From NCBI GenBank assembly GCA_045534265.1, contig JAZSJH010000004.1, positions 1 to 64,000 on the forward strand: a DNA stretch of 64,000 nt. The letters are read 5' to 3'. A program made the position numbers and the translations under genes. Position 1 is the first letter of the stretch. Each line of letters starts with the position of its first letter. Origin of the DNA: CAKVLS01 sp045534265 (GTDB lineage: Bacteria > Bacillota > Clostridia > Christensenellales > UBA1242). Under the pieces are notes generated by a model. That model did no database searches. It was not told where the DNA came from and saw only the letters and a list, made by a program, of their open reading frames with translations. This document shows, in pieces, positions 54,959-63,849 of this stretch.

Positions 54959-57900
54959 ATGAAAAGAGTCTTAAAAATTTTTGGAATAAGCCTTGGTGGC
55001 GTTATTGTTGGTATGGCATTAATTGTTCTTTTTGCCTGGATTTTTGGTGCGTTTACCGAAAAGAAAATCCCACCAGAAGATATATCTTTTGTAAAAGAAG
55101 AAGTTGTAACGGCATCAGCAGCTGCTTTGAGAGTAACGACTGAGACCGAAAAAGTTAACCAAAAGACGCTTGACGTTACTGTTTCTCCTAGTGGTATTTT
55201 GGATGCTCCTAAAGTTGTTACTTTGGATGAAGATTTTATTGTTTGGCCTATTAAAGGCAATGATGGATACAATGTCGGCGGTATCGTAACTGTTACTGCA
55301 AGCTACAATGGACTTTTGGTAGCAAAATGTAGAGTAAAAGTTGACGTTCCTGTTGATGATATCGTGGTAAAGACTCAACACGCTAGTTTGTCAAAAGGTG
55401 AACAAATAACTTTCTCAACTGATGTTATTCCTGCTCGTGCTCTAAATCCTTGGAAGACAGATATTATTCCTGGCGATTTGAACCTTTATGATGAAAGAGA
55501 AAAGACAATTTTCTACTTTTTGTATGATAACTCTGGCTACCTTATGGACACAACAAAAGCATATTTTTATGACTCTGGTAGACAAGTAAATATGCTAAAG
55601 AGTACGGATATAGATGCTCAAACAAGACTTGTTGCTGTTCAAGAATGTGAGTTTTTTGTAAAAGCATTTTGTTTCTCTACATTTACAAGAGAAGACCATT
55701 ATAACGTTCAAGATATCGAAGATATGAAGTATGATGATGGTCGTGAACAAATCAAAGAAGAGTTTATAAACGTACTAAAAGAAGCTCGTTCTGAAAGCGG
55801 TAATGATGAAGGTCAATTTATCTCTGTAACAGACGTTTATATTGATAGCTTCACTGCTAGTGATGAAATTATTAATACATTCCTTTACGAAACAACTTAT
55901 CTTACTGCAAGAAAAGCTCACCCAGGTACAAACGAATTTAACCTAGATATGAAACTTCACCCAGCAGAATCAAGTGATGGTTATACATATGAAAATCTAG
56001 ATAGCTTTATTGACAATATTGTTCTTGAATGGGTAGATGGGGCAGAATTAAAAGTATTAAAACAAGGTACTTTTGATGAAGGTACTCCTGAAGATTGGAA
56101 ATGGTCAATTTGCCCAACGGTTTATAGCAACGAAGCTTTGACTGCAACACTAAAAGCTACAATCAACTATTATGATATCAAAACCGAAACAATGGCAACA
56201 CTTGATTGGAACTTTGATGTTCAAGTAAATACAAGACCGGTTGCAGGTATTACTGCTAATAAATTTACTGATGAAAATGGCGAAGACAAAGAGTATATTT
56301 CTCTAAACTCTGACAGTCCAGATACAGATTCTATCAAACTAGAAGAAGGATTTGTAAGCGAACCAACTTCTACTGGACTTTTAACACACTCTTATAAATA
56401 CTTTGATGTTGTACCACAAATTGGTTATCCATATTCAACATTTAGCTTGGTAAAATTCTTCCTTCCTGCTGATACTGTTACTAGACCAACAACAGAAGGC
56501 AACTACAAAATTACATTTGAATTTGAAGAAACCGCTAGATCTACTAGTTATAGAATGAATATTACAGATGGTAATATTCAAGGAGACATTTCATTCTTTA
56601 AATTAAATGAAACAACCGGCGAATATGAGCCTATAGCTGGTAGTCCATCGGGTGAAAACGGAAAATATAGAGCAGAATTAATTTACAAAAAGACAAATAA
56701 AGATATGCCTAGTTTTGCGTTCTATGGAGATGGTGCTGATCCTATGCCTGTTACAAATGTGTTGTATTATGAGCAAGGAAGCGAATATCCATATTGTATT
56801 ATAAATGGTGTAAAAGTTAAAACATTCTTCAACTCAGACTCATTTGTTATTACAAGACAACTTGCAGAAATCACTGCAGAAGGCTATGGTAACTTTAACA
56901 TAATTGCTTCTGTTGTTGTATCAGACAACAATGGTTCAATTATTTATGACGAAAATGGTAACTTTAGAGTTTTGACATCTAAGACAATCTCTGTAAGAGT
57001 TACAAACAGCGTAAAAGATATTAAACTTAATGTTACTGCTGGTGATGGAACAACAACGGGCGTTCATCAATCAGACTTTAACAGGACTGTTGTATTAGAC
57101 GAAAACGCTGAATACTATATCTACATTGAGCCAGGCGACAACACAGCTTTGGATGTATTATCTCAAGCTGTTGCTAAAGAAACATTTATCGTAGAATATA
57201 GTGTAAGAACAGAAAGACTTGATGATAGTGGTGTTATAATTAACAATGATGCATTTACTATCAATAGCCTAGAAGAAGATAGAGACGAAGCGGGAGAGCT
57301 TAAAGGTTATAAGTTCTTACTAGAAGTTAAAAACGTATTCTCTGTAGAAAACTCTTCTGGCGAAACTACAAGCATACTATTTAACATTACATTCAGTGTA
57401 ATGGGAACAAGCTTTATTCAAACAAACACTATTGAAGTTCGTGACCATGTTCTTAAAGAAGCAAACATTTCTTACGGAAACTCATCAGTGAGTCAATTAC
57501 AAATTTATGCATCAAATATAAGTGACGGAGTTGTTCAATGGAAAGAGAGATCAAACTCTGCTTCAGTTGATTTGTCTAATTTTAAATTTGAATTTTCTAG
57601 TGAATATGGCGTTGTAAATGTTGCTCCAAATATTACTTTTACTCCTACAAACAGTAATATTAATACAACAGGATTAATTAGTGCAAATCCAGATGAAAAT
57701 GGTATATTTAAGTTGTCTCTAAATAACTTTCCATACATTAATGATAATGGTGTTCATATAGACATTACAATGGAGTATGGTGGAAATGATGATACTATAA
57801 ACAAGAGATATGTATATGATGAGGAACATGACTGCTATACATTAAAAAGTTATGATGAAACAACAGCAAACTTTACTTTAATAGTTTTTGGATTCAAAAT

Positions 57901-59227
57901 AGAATATAATCCTAGAGCTGTTGATATTGTCGGTGTAAAAGACCAGACCGTAAATATTATAGATGGAACATATGTTAATTATTCAATCAAAGATGCTAAA
58001 AATTCTAACGTTGCAAGCAATTTATTAACACAAATGGTTGACTTTAGTATGGTAACGACAGAATACTTTAGACTAGATGGTACAACCATTACAATTCTAA
58101 AGAGTATTACAACTCCTCAAAGTATTACTGTAACATTAATGATTGGTTCTAACAACTTTGCACAACACAATTTAACATTTAAGTCTCCATACACAATCAC
58201 TGCAAAGAAAACAACCCCTATCAAAGCTCCACAAGCAAACGTAGATCTAAAGACTTATTTTACAATCAAACAAGATACTACAGAAGTTGATAATAGACTT
58301 GTTAAATATAGTCTTGGCGACAGTGTAATAGAAAGAAACGGCAAGAATGTTTCTGATTATGTAACAATCGCTGAAGACGGAACAATGGTTGTTAAGTATG
58401 TACCATATGACTTTAAGGTTGATGTTCATATTACAATCTACGAAAAGAAAAATGCTGATCTTGGTTTCGACTCAGACAACTTAGAGAGCAAAGGTACTTG
58501 GACAGATCTTCTTATTGATGTAGTTAATGATTACCTAGAACACAATGAGGTGTTTGTTGGTAATGCAGCTGTAGACGGAAATAAGATGTATGGTGATGGT
58601 TCTACCCAATATTATATTCATGTAGAATCTGTATACAGCGGAAATGATTATGAACTAGAAATTGCATTTAATAACCATTACCTATATGAAAAAGATGGTG
58701 TTCCAGATACAGATTCTCAATTTGTTTATGAAGGTAAGAAAGATATTAATTACGGATACTCTATCTATGCTACAGATATCGTAAGCGAAGAGCCAAAGAC
58801 AGTTGAAGTTATTTTGCATATTATCATACCAAACAATGGTGATACTTATGTAAAACTTAATGTTTATGTATATCAATACTTACATGTAGAATTCTCAAGA
58901 AATCCTGTTCTTCAAAGCGGAACTTCTGGATTCTCTATTAGTACTGAAAATGATTATGTTTTCAGAGATAATAATGGACAAGTATTAAATTCATCTATAA
59001 TTGCTCCAGAATTATTGATTTTGGATTGCACATTTAGTGTTGCAGAAGAAAGCATCAATCTAATTGAGATTAGAGAAGAAACTGAAGGATTGACTGTTAA
59101 TGCAAAACATGGAATTACAGAGGAGCAAACTGCATACCTTGTAGTAACTCGTACAATTTATGTTGGTGCAAAACCTATGTACGAAGTTCAATACAGACTT
59201 GAAATAACTGTAAGACCTGCGGCATAA
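54959..59227 (+). CDS. very large N-terminally anchored extracytoplasmic protein with Ig-like modules
   Basis: The 1422-residue protein has one membrane segment near its start (about 10-33; KIFGISLGGVIVGMALIVLFAW). The rest should lie outside: many beta-strand modules with conserved V-x-V endings. Examples are VTASYNGLLVAKCRVKVDVPVDDIVV followed by ASLSKGEQITFSTDVIPARAL (about 110-165), a BIg_2-like boundary, and similar ends across the length. It is rich in Asn, Thr, Asp and Ser. No C-terminal anchor or repeat copy is obvious. AGGAG is nine bases before the ATG. It has its own promoter and a strong terminator. With the 5150 and 53694 proteins it forms a set of anchored surface proteins; adhesion or envelope structure is inference. 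Confidence 0.85.
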   Translation: MKRVLKIFGISLGGVIVGMALIVLFAWIFGAFTEKKIPPEDISFVKEEVVTASAAALRVTTETEKVNQKTLDVTVSPSGILDAPKVVTLDEDFIVWPIKGNDGYNVGGIVTVTASYNGLLVAKCRVKVDVPVDDIVVKTQHASLSKGEQITFSTDVIPARALNPWKTDIIPGDLNLYDEREKTIFYFLYDNSGYLMDTTKAYFYDSGRQVNMLKSTDIDAQTRLVAVQECEFFVKAFCFSTFTREDHYNVQDIEDMKYDDGREQIKEEFINVLKEARSESGNDEGQFISVTDVYIDSFTASDEIINTFLYETTYLTARKAHPGTNEFNLDMKLHPAESSDGYTYENLDSFIDNIVLEWVDGAELKVLKQGTFDEGTPEDWKWSICPTVYSNEALTATLKATINYYDIKTETMATLDWNFDVQVNTRPVAGITANKFTDENGEDKEYISLNSDSPDTDSIKLEEGFVSEPTSTGLLTHSYKYFDVVPQIGYPYSTFSLVKFFLPADTVTRPTTEGNYKITFEFEETARSTSYRMNITDGNIQGDISFFKLNETTGEYEPIAGSPSGENGKYRAELIYKKTNKDMPSFAFYGDGADPMPVTNVLYYEQGSEYPYCIINGVKVKTFFNSDSFVITRQLAEITAEGYGNFNIIASVVVSDNNGSIIYDENGNFRVLTSKTISVRVTNSVKDIKLNVTAGDGTTTGVHQSDFNRTVVLDENAEYYIYIEPGDNTALDVLSQAVAKETFIVEYSVRTERLDDSGVIINNDAFTINSLEEDRDEAGELKGYKFLLEVKNVFSVENSSGETTSILFNITFSVMGTSFIQTNTIEVRDHVLKEANISYGNSSVSQLQIYASNISDGVVQWKERSNSASVDLSNFKFEFSSEYGVVNVAPNITFTPTNSNINTTGLISANPDENGIFKLSLNNFPYINDNGVHIDITMEYGGNDDTINKRYVYDEEHDCYTLKSYDETTANFTLIVFGFKIEYNPRAVDIVGVKDQTVNIIDGTYVNYSIKDAKNSNVASNLLTQMVDFSMVTTEYFRLDGTTITILKSITTPQSITVTLMIGSNNFAQHNLTFKSPYTITAKKTTPIKAPQANVDLKTYFTIKQDTTEVDNRLVKYSLGDSVIERNGKNVSDYVTIAEDGTMVVKYVPYDFKVDVHITIYEKKNADLGFDSDNLESKGTWTDLLIDVVNDYLEHNEVFVGNAAVDGNKMYGDGSTQYYIHVESVYSGNDYELEIAFNNHYLYEKDGVPDTDSQFVYEGKKDINYGYSIYATDIVSEEPKTVEVILHIIIPNNGDTYVKLNVYVYQYLHVEFSRNPVLQSGTSGFSISTENDYVFRDNNGQVLNSSIIAPELLILDCTFSVAEESINLIEIREETEGLTVNAKHGITEEQTAYLVVTRTIYVGAKPMYEVQYRLEITVRPAA

Positions 59228-59240
59228 ACCAAACTTAAAC

Positions 59241-59276
59241 AAAAAATATCTGCTAATTTTAGCAGATATTTTTTTA
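59241..59276 (+). terminator. intrinsic terminator
   Basis: AAATATCTGCTAA pairs with TTAGCAGATATTT around TT (59244-59271), with A- and T-runs outside. Confidence 0.9.
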
Positions 59277-59292
59277 TAAACATAAAAAATAG

Positions 59293-59321
59293 TTGGTATT
59301 CTAGCAAAAAGAGTTTATAAT
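59293..59321 (+). promoter_or_regulatory. promoter of the 59345 gene
   Basis: TTGGTA (59293-59298), 17-bp spacer, TATAAT (59316-59321). Confidence 0.72.
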
Positions 59322-59344
59322 ATAATTATCAAATAGGAGACATT

Positions 59345-60130
59345 ATGGGCGTTTTTGAAAACCAAAACTATTATAGCAGAGAAACTTTTAGTGAACTTAC
59401 TTTTGCTCAACAAAGAGACGTATTTTTGAAGATTCGTTCTTGGGTTGCTACTGTTCCGCTAGAAGTTAGATATAACAATGCATTATATAGAAAAACTATT
59501 ATTAAAAGAATAGAACAAATAGCAGCATATGCTTGTTCTGGACATATTCCTGCGCAAGATTATATGGGATATATATACAAAAGAGGTTTTAGTACTTTCT
59601 TCCCAGAAAATTACGAAAGGGCTTTGTTTTGGAATATTATTGCAGCGTCTTCTGGTAGCAAACTAGCTCCCCAAAAGATGAAGATATTCTTAAACCCTGC
59701 TATTGATATGATAGTATTGAGTCCTAGATGGCCACAAATTATCGAATACAATGACCTAAACCGTCAAAACTATTTCTGGTTCTTGAGCCAGTTCGTTTGT
59801 GACTACTTGTATAAAGATCTAAAGTTAAGTCCGGTAGAGATGTCACATCTTCCACTTATTCAAAGTGATGAACAAGAAGAGGGCAGCATTATTATCAAAT
59901 ATGACAAAGTAAGAAATGATTGTATGAAAAAAGCTCTAGATGAACTTATCAAACAACTTCCTGAAGGACTTCCTGAACCAGAATATACTGGTAAGATTGG
60001 CGAAGAATTATTTGCAGATGAAAAAGAAGAAGAAAGAATTGATGATATCCCTGATATCGAAGATATTCCGGACGCTCCAGAATCTGAAGAGTATGATGAT
60101 AGCTATTTAGATGGAGATGAAGATTATTAA
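59345..60130 (+). CDS. Sel1-like repeat protein with acidic tail
   Basis: The 261-residue soluble protein has one clear Sel1-type unit: ACSGHIPAQDYMGYIYKRGF (about 61-80) followed by ERALFWNIIAASSGSKLAPQKM (about 91-112), with the Ala/Gly/Trp positions of that repeat. The remaining N-terminal part is helical. The last 50 residues are strongly acidic (DDIPDIEDIPDAPESEEYDD). Sel1 repeats are protein-interaction scaffolds. ATAGGAGA precedes the ATG; the unit is bracketed by its own promoter and terminator. Partners unknown. Confidence 0.8.
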   Translation: MGVFENQNYYSRETFSELTFAQQRDVFLKIRSWVATVPLEVRYNNALYRKTIIKRIEQIAAYACSGHIPAQDYMGYIYKRGFSTFFPENYERALFWNIIAASSGSKLAPQKMKIFLNPAIDMIVLSPRWPQIIEYNDLNRQNYFWFLSQFVCDYLYKDLKLSPVEMSHLPLIQSDEQEEGSIIIKYDKVRNDCMKKALDELIKQLPEGLPEPEYTGKIGEELFADEKEEERIDDIPDIEDIPDAPESEEYDDSYLDGDEDY

Positions 60131-60134
60131 GATT

Positions 60135-60166
60135 AAAACACCTAAAAATTTTTAGGTGTTTTTTAT
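60135..60166 (+). terminator. intrinsic terminator
   Basis: AAAACACCTAAAAA (60135-60148) and TTTTTAGGTGTTTT form a perfect palindrome with a T-rich end. Confidence 0.85.
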
Positions 60167-60215
60167 TTGCATATAATTTTATGCGATAAGCAAACTACTA
60201 TAAAAGGGGAATTGT

Positions 60216-60692
60216 ATGTCGTATAAAATTGTAAAAGAAGTAGATAAACTGGGTAGAATAGTTTTGCCAAAAAATATAAGACAGCATCTAAAAGTAAAGC
60301 CCGGAGATGGTGTTTGTTTAGACATATCTCGTGATAATGTTGTTTTATCAAAGGATAATAAGGTTAAAAATATAAGTGACTTTGGGGAACTAATCTGTGA
60401 AAGTATATACGAAATGAGCGGGTATATATGCTTGATTACAGATGGTGAAAAAGTAGTATGTGCAAGCGGAATTACAAAGTCAGTATTGGGAAAAACTGTC
60501 AAAATAGATGATGACAAAATTAAGTTTGAAGATAAAGAAATAGCAATAAAGCAAGGTATAAGTACTGACATTATTTGTAATCAAAAAAATGTAGGGCAAA
60601 TCATAATTTTGGCAAAAAATACAATTGATGAGAAATTAAAATCGACTATAGAAGTCATTTCTAGATACATAGGAAAGCTCATAAATGGCTAA
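60216..60692 (+). CDS. SpoVT/AbrB-type transition regulator
   Basis: The 158-residue protein has an AbrB DNA-binding domain at the start (KEVDKLGRIVLPKNIRQHLKVKPGDGVCLDI, about 7-37) and a C-terminal GAF-like domain (about 55-155), the SpoVT layout. In B. subtilis SpoVT tunes late prespore genes and its gene precedes a SpoVB-type flippase, as here. AAAAGGGGAA precedes the ATG. Its last eight bases overlap the flippase start, so the two are coupled. Whether it serves sporulation here is unknown. Confidence 0.9.
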   Translation: MSYKIVKEVDKLGRIVLPKNIRQHLKVKPGDGVCLDISRDNVVLSKDNKVKNISDFGELICESIYEMSGYICLITDGEKVVCASGITKSVLGKTVKIDDDKIKFEDKEIAIKQGISTDIICNQKNVGQIIILAKNTIDEKLKSTIEVISRYIGKLING

Positions 60693-62247
60693 ACAAGGTC
60701 TTATAAAATCCGCTTTTGTCCTTACTTTTTGCGGGATAATTTGTAGGCTTTTGGGGGCTTTTTATAGAGTTCCGCAAGCAAGTATGCTAGGCTCTAGCGG
60801 CATGGGAAGTTATTATCTTATCTTTCCTGTGTTTGCATTTTTGGTGTCGCTTTCGTCTAGTAGTATTCCACAGGTATTATCAAAATTAGTTGCTGATGCA
60901 CTTGCCAATAATAACCCAAAACAAGCAAAAATGTACTTTGTTTGGACTCTTGTTTTGCTTAGTTTGTTTGGCTTTCTGTGTGTTATTTTGCTTATTGGTT
61001 TTGCACCCGTATTGAGTAATTTGCAAGGAAGTAAAAACTTGACTTCTGGGTATTTTGCTATAGCACCGGCAGTATTTTTTGTTTGTTTAATTAGCTGTTT
61101 TAGGGGATATTTTCAGGGCTATCAAACAATGACTTACTCTGGAATATCTCAAATAATAGAGCAAATTGTAAAAGTTTTTTTAGGGCTATTTTTGACAAAT
61201 AAGCTGCTTGTTTATGGCGTAGAATACGGCGTTTTTGGCGGGCTTATTGCCATAACAATATCCGAAATTGCAGCGTTGATTTACCTGTTTATTTGCTATT
61301 TATTTTTTAGAAAAAAGCAGATTTTGCAAGAAAAAAGTGAACTTTTATCTGCAAAAGATTGTTGCAAAAAGATAATAAAAACAGCACTTCCTTTTACACT
61401 TTGTTATATAATTTTTCCGTTATCGCTTATGCTTGATAGCTTGTTTTTTGTCAAACTTTTGAGCATGGCTGGGGTGTCTGTTGAGAGTGCAAAAAACATA
61501 TTTGGCATCAATAATGGCGTAGTATCTACCTTGACTAATTTACCTATTGTGATATCTACAGGGCTTGCAACTGTTATTGTTCCTGCAATAAGCGGGAATA
61601 TAAAAAACGGGCAAAAAGAAATTGCAGAAAGTAAAATTTTACTTGCACTTAAAATAGGAATTTTGATTATTTTGCCTTGTGGGGTGTTGTTTGCAATTTT
61701 TCCTAAAGAAATAATTTATATTTTGTTTGGAAGTTTAGGTAATACTTATTTTAACGAAATGCAGGTTGCAAGTGGTATGCTTATAATATCTAGTGTTGGT
61801 ATTATCTACCTTGGAATTTTTCAAATTACAACGGCAATATTGCAGGCAAATAATAAGTATTTTGTGCCTATCAAATCCCTTTTGATTGGTGTAATTGTCC
61901 GGCTTATATTATGTGTAGGGATTGCTTTTATTCCTAATGTTAATGTTTATACATTGCCGATTGCAAGTGTTATTTGTTATATGGTTGTAGCTATGTATAA
62001 TATAACCGCATTGCAAAAAGATTTTTCGCTCAAAGTTAATTTTTATTCCTTTTTTACAGCCCCTATACTTGCTAGCATATTAATGGTTTGTGTAGTATTT
62101 ATTTTTAGAGCAATTTTATTGTCATTGCTTCCTATGGGCGTTTGCTATTTATTGTCATTGGTTTTGGGTGGGGGAGTATACCTTATATCTCTTATACTTT
62201 TTAGGGCTTTTGAAAAAAGGGAATTAAGCCACATATTTAAGATTTAG
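60685..62247 (+). CDS. SpoVB/MurJ-type polysaccharide or lipid II flippase (MOP superfamily)
   Basis: The 520-residue protein has about 14 membrane segments. Family features are KSAFVLTFCGIICRLLGAFYRVP (first 30 residues), GMGSYYLIFPVFAFLVSLSSSSIPQVLSKLVADA (about 39-72) and FRGYFQGYQTMTYSGISQIIEQIVKVFLGL, typical of YabM/SpoVB proteins that flip cell-wall precursors. The start ATG overlaps the SpoVT-like stop by eight bases and uses AGGAAAG inside that gene. Confidence 0.92.
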   Translation: MAKQGLIKSAFVLTFCGIICRLLGAFYRVPQASMLGSSGMGSYYLIFPVFAFLVSLSSSSIPQVLSKLVADALANNNPKQAKMYFVWTLVLLSLFGFLCVILLIGFAPVLSNLQGSKNLTSGYFAIAPAVFFVCLISCFRGYFQGYQTMTYSGISQIIEQIVKVFLGLFLTNKLLVYGVEYGVFGGLIAITISEIAALIYLFICYLFFRKKQILQEKSELLSAKDCCKKIIKTALPFTLCYIIFPLSLMLDSLFFVKLLSMAGVSVESAKNIFGINNGVVSTLTNLPIVISTGLATVIVPAISGNIKNGQKEIAESKILLALKIGILIILPCGVLFAIFPKEIIYILFGSLGNTYFNEMQVASGMLIISSVGIIYLGIFQITTAILQANNKYFVPIKSLLIGVIVRLILCVGIAFIPNVNVYTLPIASVICYMVVAMYNITALQKDFSLKVNFYSFFTAPILASILMVCVVFIFRAILLSLLPMGVCYLLSLVLGGGVYLISLILFRAFEKRELSHIFKI

Positions 62248-62275
62248 AAAAATCCAAACTATATATACAAAACAC

Positions 62276-62304
62276 TTTAATTTTTGCTGAAAATTTAGTA
62301 TTAT
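62276..62304 (+). promoter_or_regulatory. promoter giving a leaderless transcript
   Basis: TTTAAT (62276-62281), 17-bp spacer, TATTAT (62299-62304), then six bases and the ATG at 62311. No GG-containing Shine-Dalgarno lies before the ATG. Confidence 0.62.
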
Positions 62305-62310
62305 ATAGTT

Positions 62311-63252
62311 ATGAAAATCAAAAATGTAGAAACATCTTCAAATATATTTTTAGCGCCAATGGCAGGGGTTACTGATATTGGTTTTCGTAAAATCTGTAGA
62401 GATTTTGGAGCGGGGCTTACTTATACAGAAATGATAAGTGTAAAAGGGCTTTATTACGATAACAAAAAAACTCAAACCATGCTTAAACTTGCTGAAAACG
62501 AAAAGCCTTCTTGTGTACAGCTTTTTGGTAGTGACCCTGATATTTTTAGAAAGGTAATTATGTCTGGGGCTTTGGATAAATTTGATATCATTGATATTAA
62601 TATGGGTTGTCCTGCGCCAAAGATTGTAAACAATGGAGATGGCAGTAAACTTCTTTGTGATATAAACAAAGCAAGAGAAATAATATCTGCGTGTGTTAAC
62701 GCAACAGATAAACCAATCACAGTAAAATTTAGAATGGGATATAATAATGGCGAAAATATCGCAGTCAAGTTTGCAAAAATGTGCGAAGAAGAAGGAGTTG
62801 CTGCTATTACTATTCACCCAAGAACAAGAGAACAATTTTATAGTGGAAAAGCTGATCTTGATGTTATAAGACAGGTAAAAGAAGCGGTGTCAATTCCTGT
62901 TATCGGTAATGGTGATGTAGTTGACAAAGAAAGCTATGATGCTATGGTTAAAACTGGCTGTGATGCTGTGATGATAGGTCGTGGAGCTTTGGGTAATCCT
63001 GAGATATTTTCTTTGCTTTTAGGGAAAGAAACTAATAGACCTAAGCTTGATATAATAAAAGAGCATCTTGCCCTTATAGGCTCAAATTACGGCTCAGAAA
63101 AGGCTTTGGTTACAGCTTTTCGTAAACATTTGCTTTGGTATGTGTCAAATTACCACTTGTCAACGGTTTTGAAAGTTGAGCTAATGAAATACGAAACAAT
63201 AGACGAAATATTAAAAGTTTTGGAAGATTTTTTTAACAACCAAGATAAATAA
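62311..63252 (+). CDS. dusB: tRNA-dihydrouridine synthase (DusB type)
   Basis: Dus enzymes reduce uridine to dihydrouridine in tRNA with FMN and NADPH. The 313-residue protein has APMAGVTDIGFRKICRDFGAGLTYTEMIS (about 14-42), the catalytic Cys100 in NMGCPAPK (97-104), KFRMGYN, HPRTREQFYSGKADL (about 169-183) and GNGDV ... VMIGRGALGNP (about 198-230). Length and order are typical of DusB. No ribosome site is seen; see the promoter entry. The following unknown gene starts 16 bases after the stop. Confidence 0.93.
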   Translation: MKIKNVETSSNIFLAPMAGVTDIGFRKICRDFGAGLTYTEMISVKGLYYDNKKTQTMLKLAENEKPSCVQLFGSDPDIFRKVIMSGALDKFDIIDINMGCPAPKIVNNGDGSKLLCDINKAREIISACVNATDKPITVKFRMGYNNGENIAVKFAKMCEEEGVAAITIHPRTREQFYSGKADLDVIRQVKEAVSIPVIGNGDVVDKESYDAMVKTGCDAVMIGRGALGNPEIFSLLLGKETNRPKLDIIKEHLALIGSNYGSEKALVTAFRKHLLWYVSNYHLSTVLKVELMKYETIDEILKVLEDFFNNQDK

Positions 63253-63267
63253 AACATACTATGAAGT

Positions 63268-63759
63268 ATGGATATAAGTGTATGCAAAATTGATAATCTA
63301 AACTGGAAAATTTTTGAAGAAAAAATAGTAATATACAAAAGCGATTTGATGGTTTTGACCATTGACTTTTTACAAAATAAAGAGCAGATTGAAAGTCTGC
63401 TTTTTTTTGATAAATTAGCAAAAGCTTGCAAACAATTTTTGATTATTTTTGATGTTGATTATGAAAGATGCGAAATTAGAAATATTGTAGTTTTGGATAA
63501 TAAAAAATATAAAATTATAATTCCGGATTTTGCGCTAGGGGGATTTGTACTTAGGTTTTTTGATACAAAAATTGCCTTTGTGTTTGGGGATAATATTTAC
63601 AAAAAATCATACAGGAATTTTGTCAAAAACAATAACTACAATAATATTGTGCATATAGATTTGTTTGATGAAGGGGTGGCTTTTGCAGAAAATTTTTACA
63701 AAAAAAACACCAAAATTATTTCTACAAAAAATAATGGAATTTACCGCCTAAAAAATTAA
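63268..63759 (+). CDS. small soluble protein of unknown function
   Basis: The 163-residue protein is rich in Lys, Asn, Phe and Ile and has no signal peptide. It starts MDISVCKIDNLNWKIFEEKIV and has strand-rich segments (NIVVLDNKKYKIIIPDFALGGFVLRFF near 73-99) and a basic end. I recognise no family. The ATG lies in the right arm of a small palindrome (CATACT/AGTATG, 63255-63260 and 63265-63270), with no Shine-Dalgarno. TTTAAC (63232-63237) and CATACT (63255-63260) could form a weak promoter for a leaderless start, but co-transcription with dus is as likely. Confidence 0.65.
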   Translation: MDISVCKIDNLNWKIFEEKIVIYKSDLMVLTIDFLQNKEQIESLLFFDKLAKACKQFLIIFDVDYERCEIRNIVVLDNKKYKIIIPDFALGGFVLRFFDTKIAFVFGDNIYKKSYRNFVKNNNYNNIVHIDLFDEGVAFAENFYKKNTKIISTKNNGIYRLKN

Positions 63760-63849
63760 AAAATGTTTTGAATAAATGCCTTTAATTAATATACAAAAAA
63801 TACTAAAAATGTTAAAATAGTTTTGTATAAAATAAAAAGAAGGTAACAT

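Noticed and set aside
62350..62835. 161-codon minus-strand frame opposite dus
   Set aside because: The plus strand encodes a complete Dus enzyme with its catalytic Cys; the minus frame has no ribosome site or recognisable motif.
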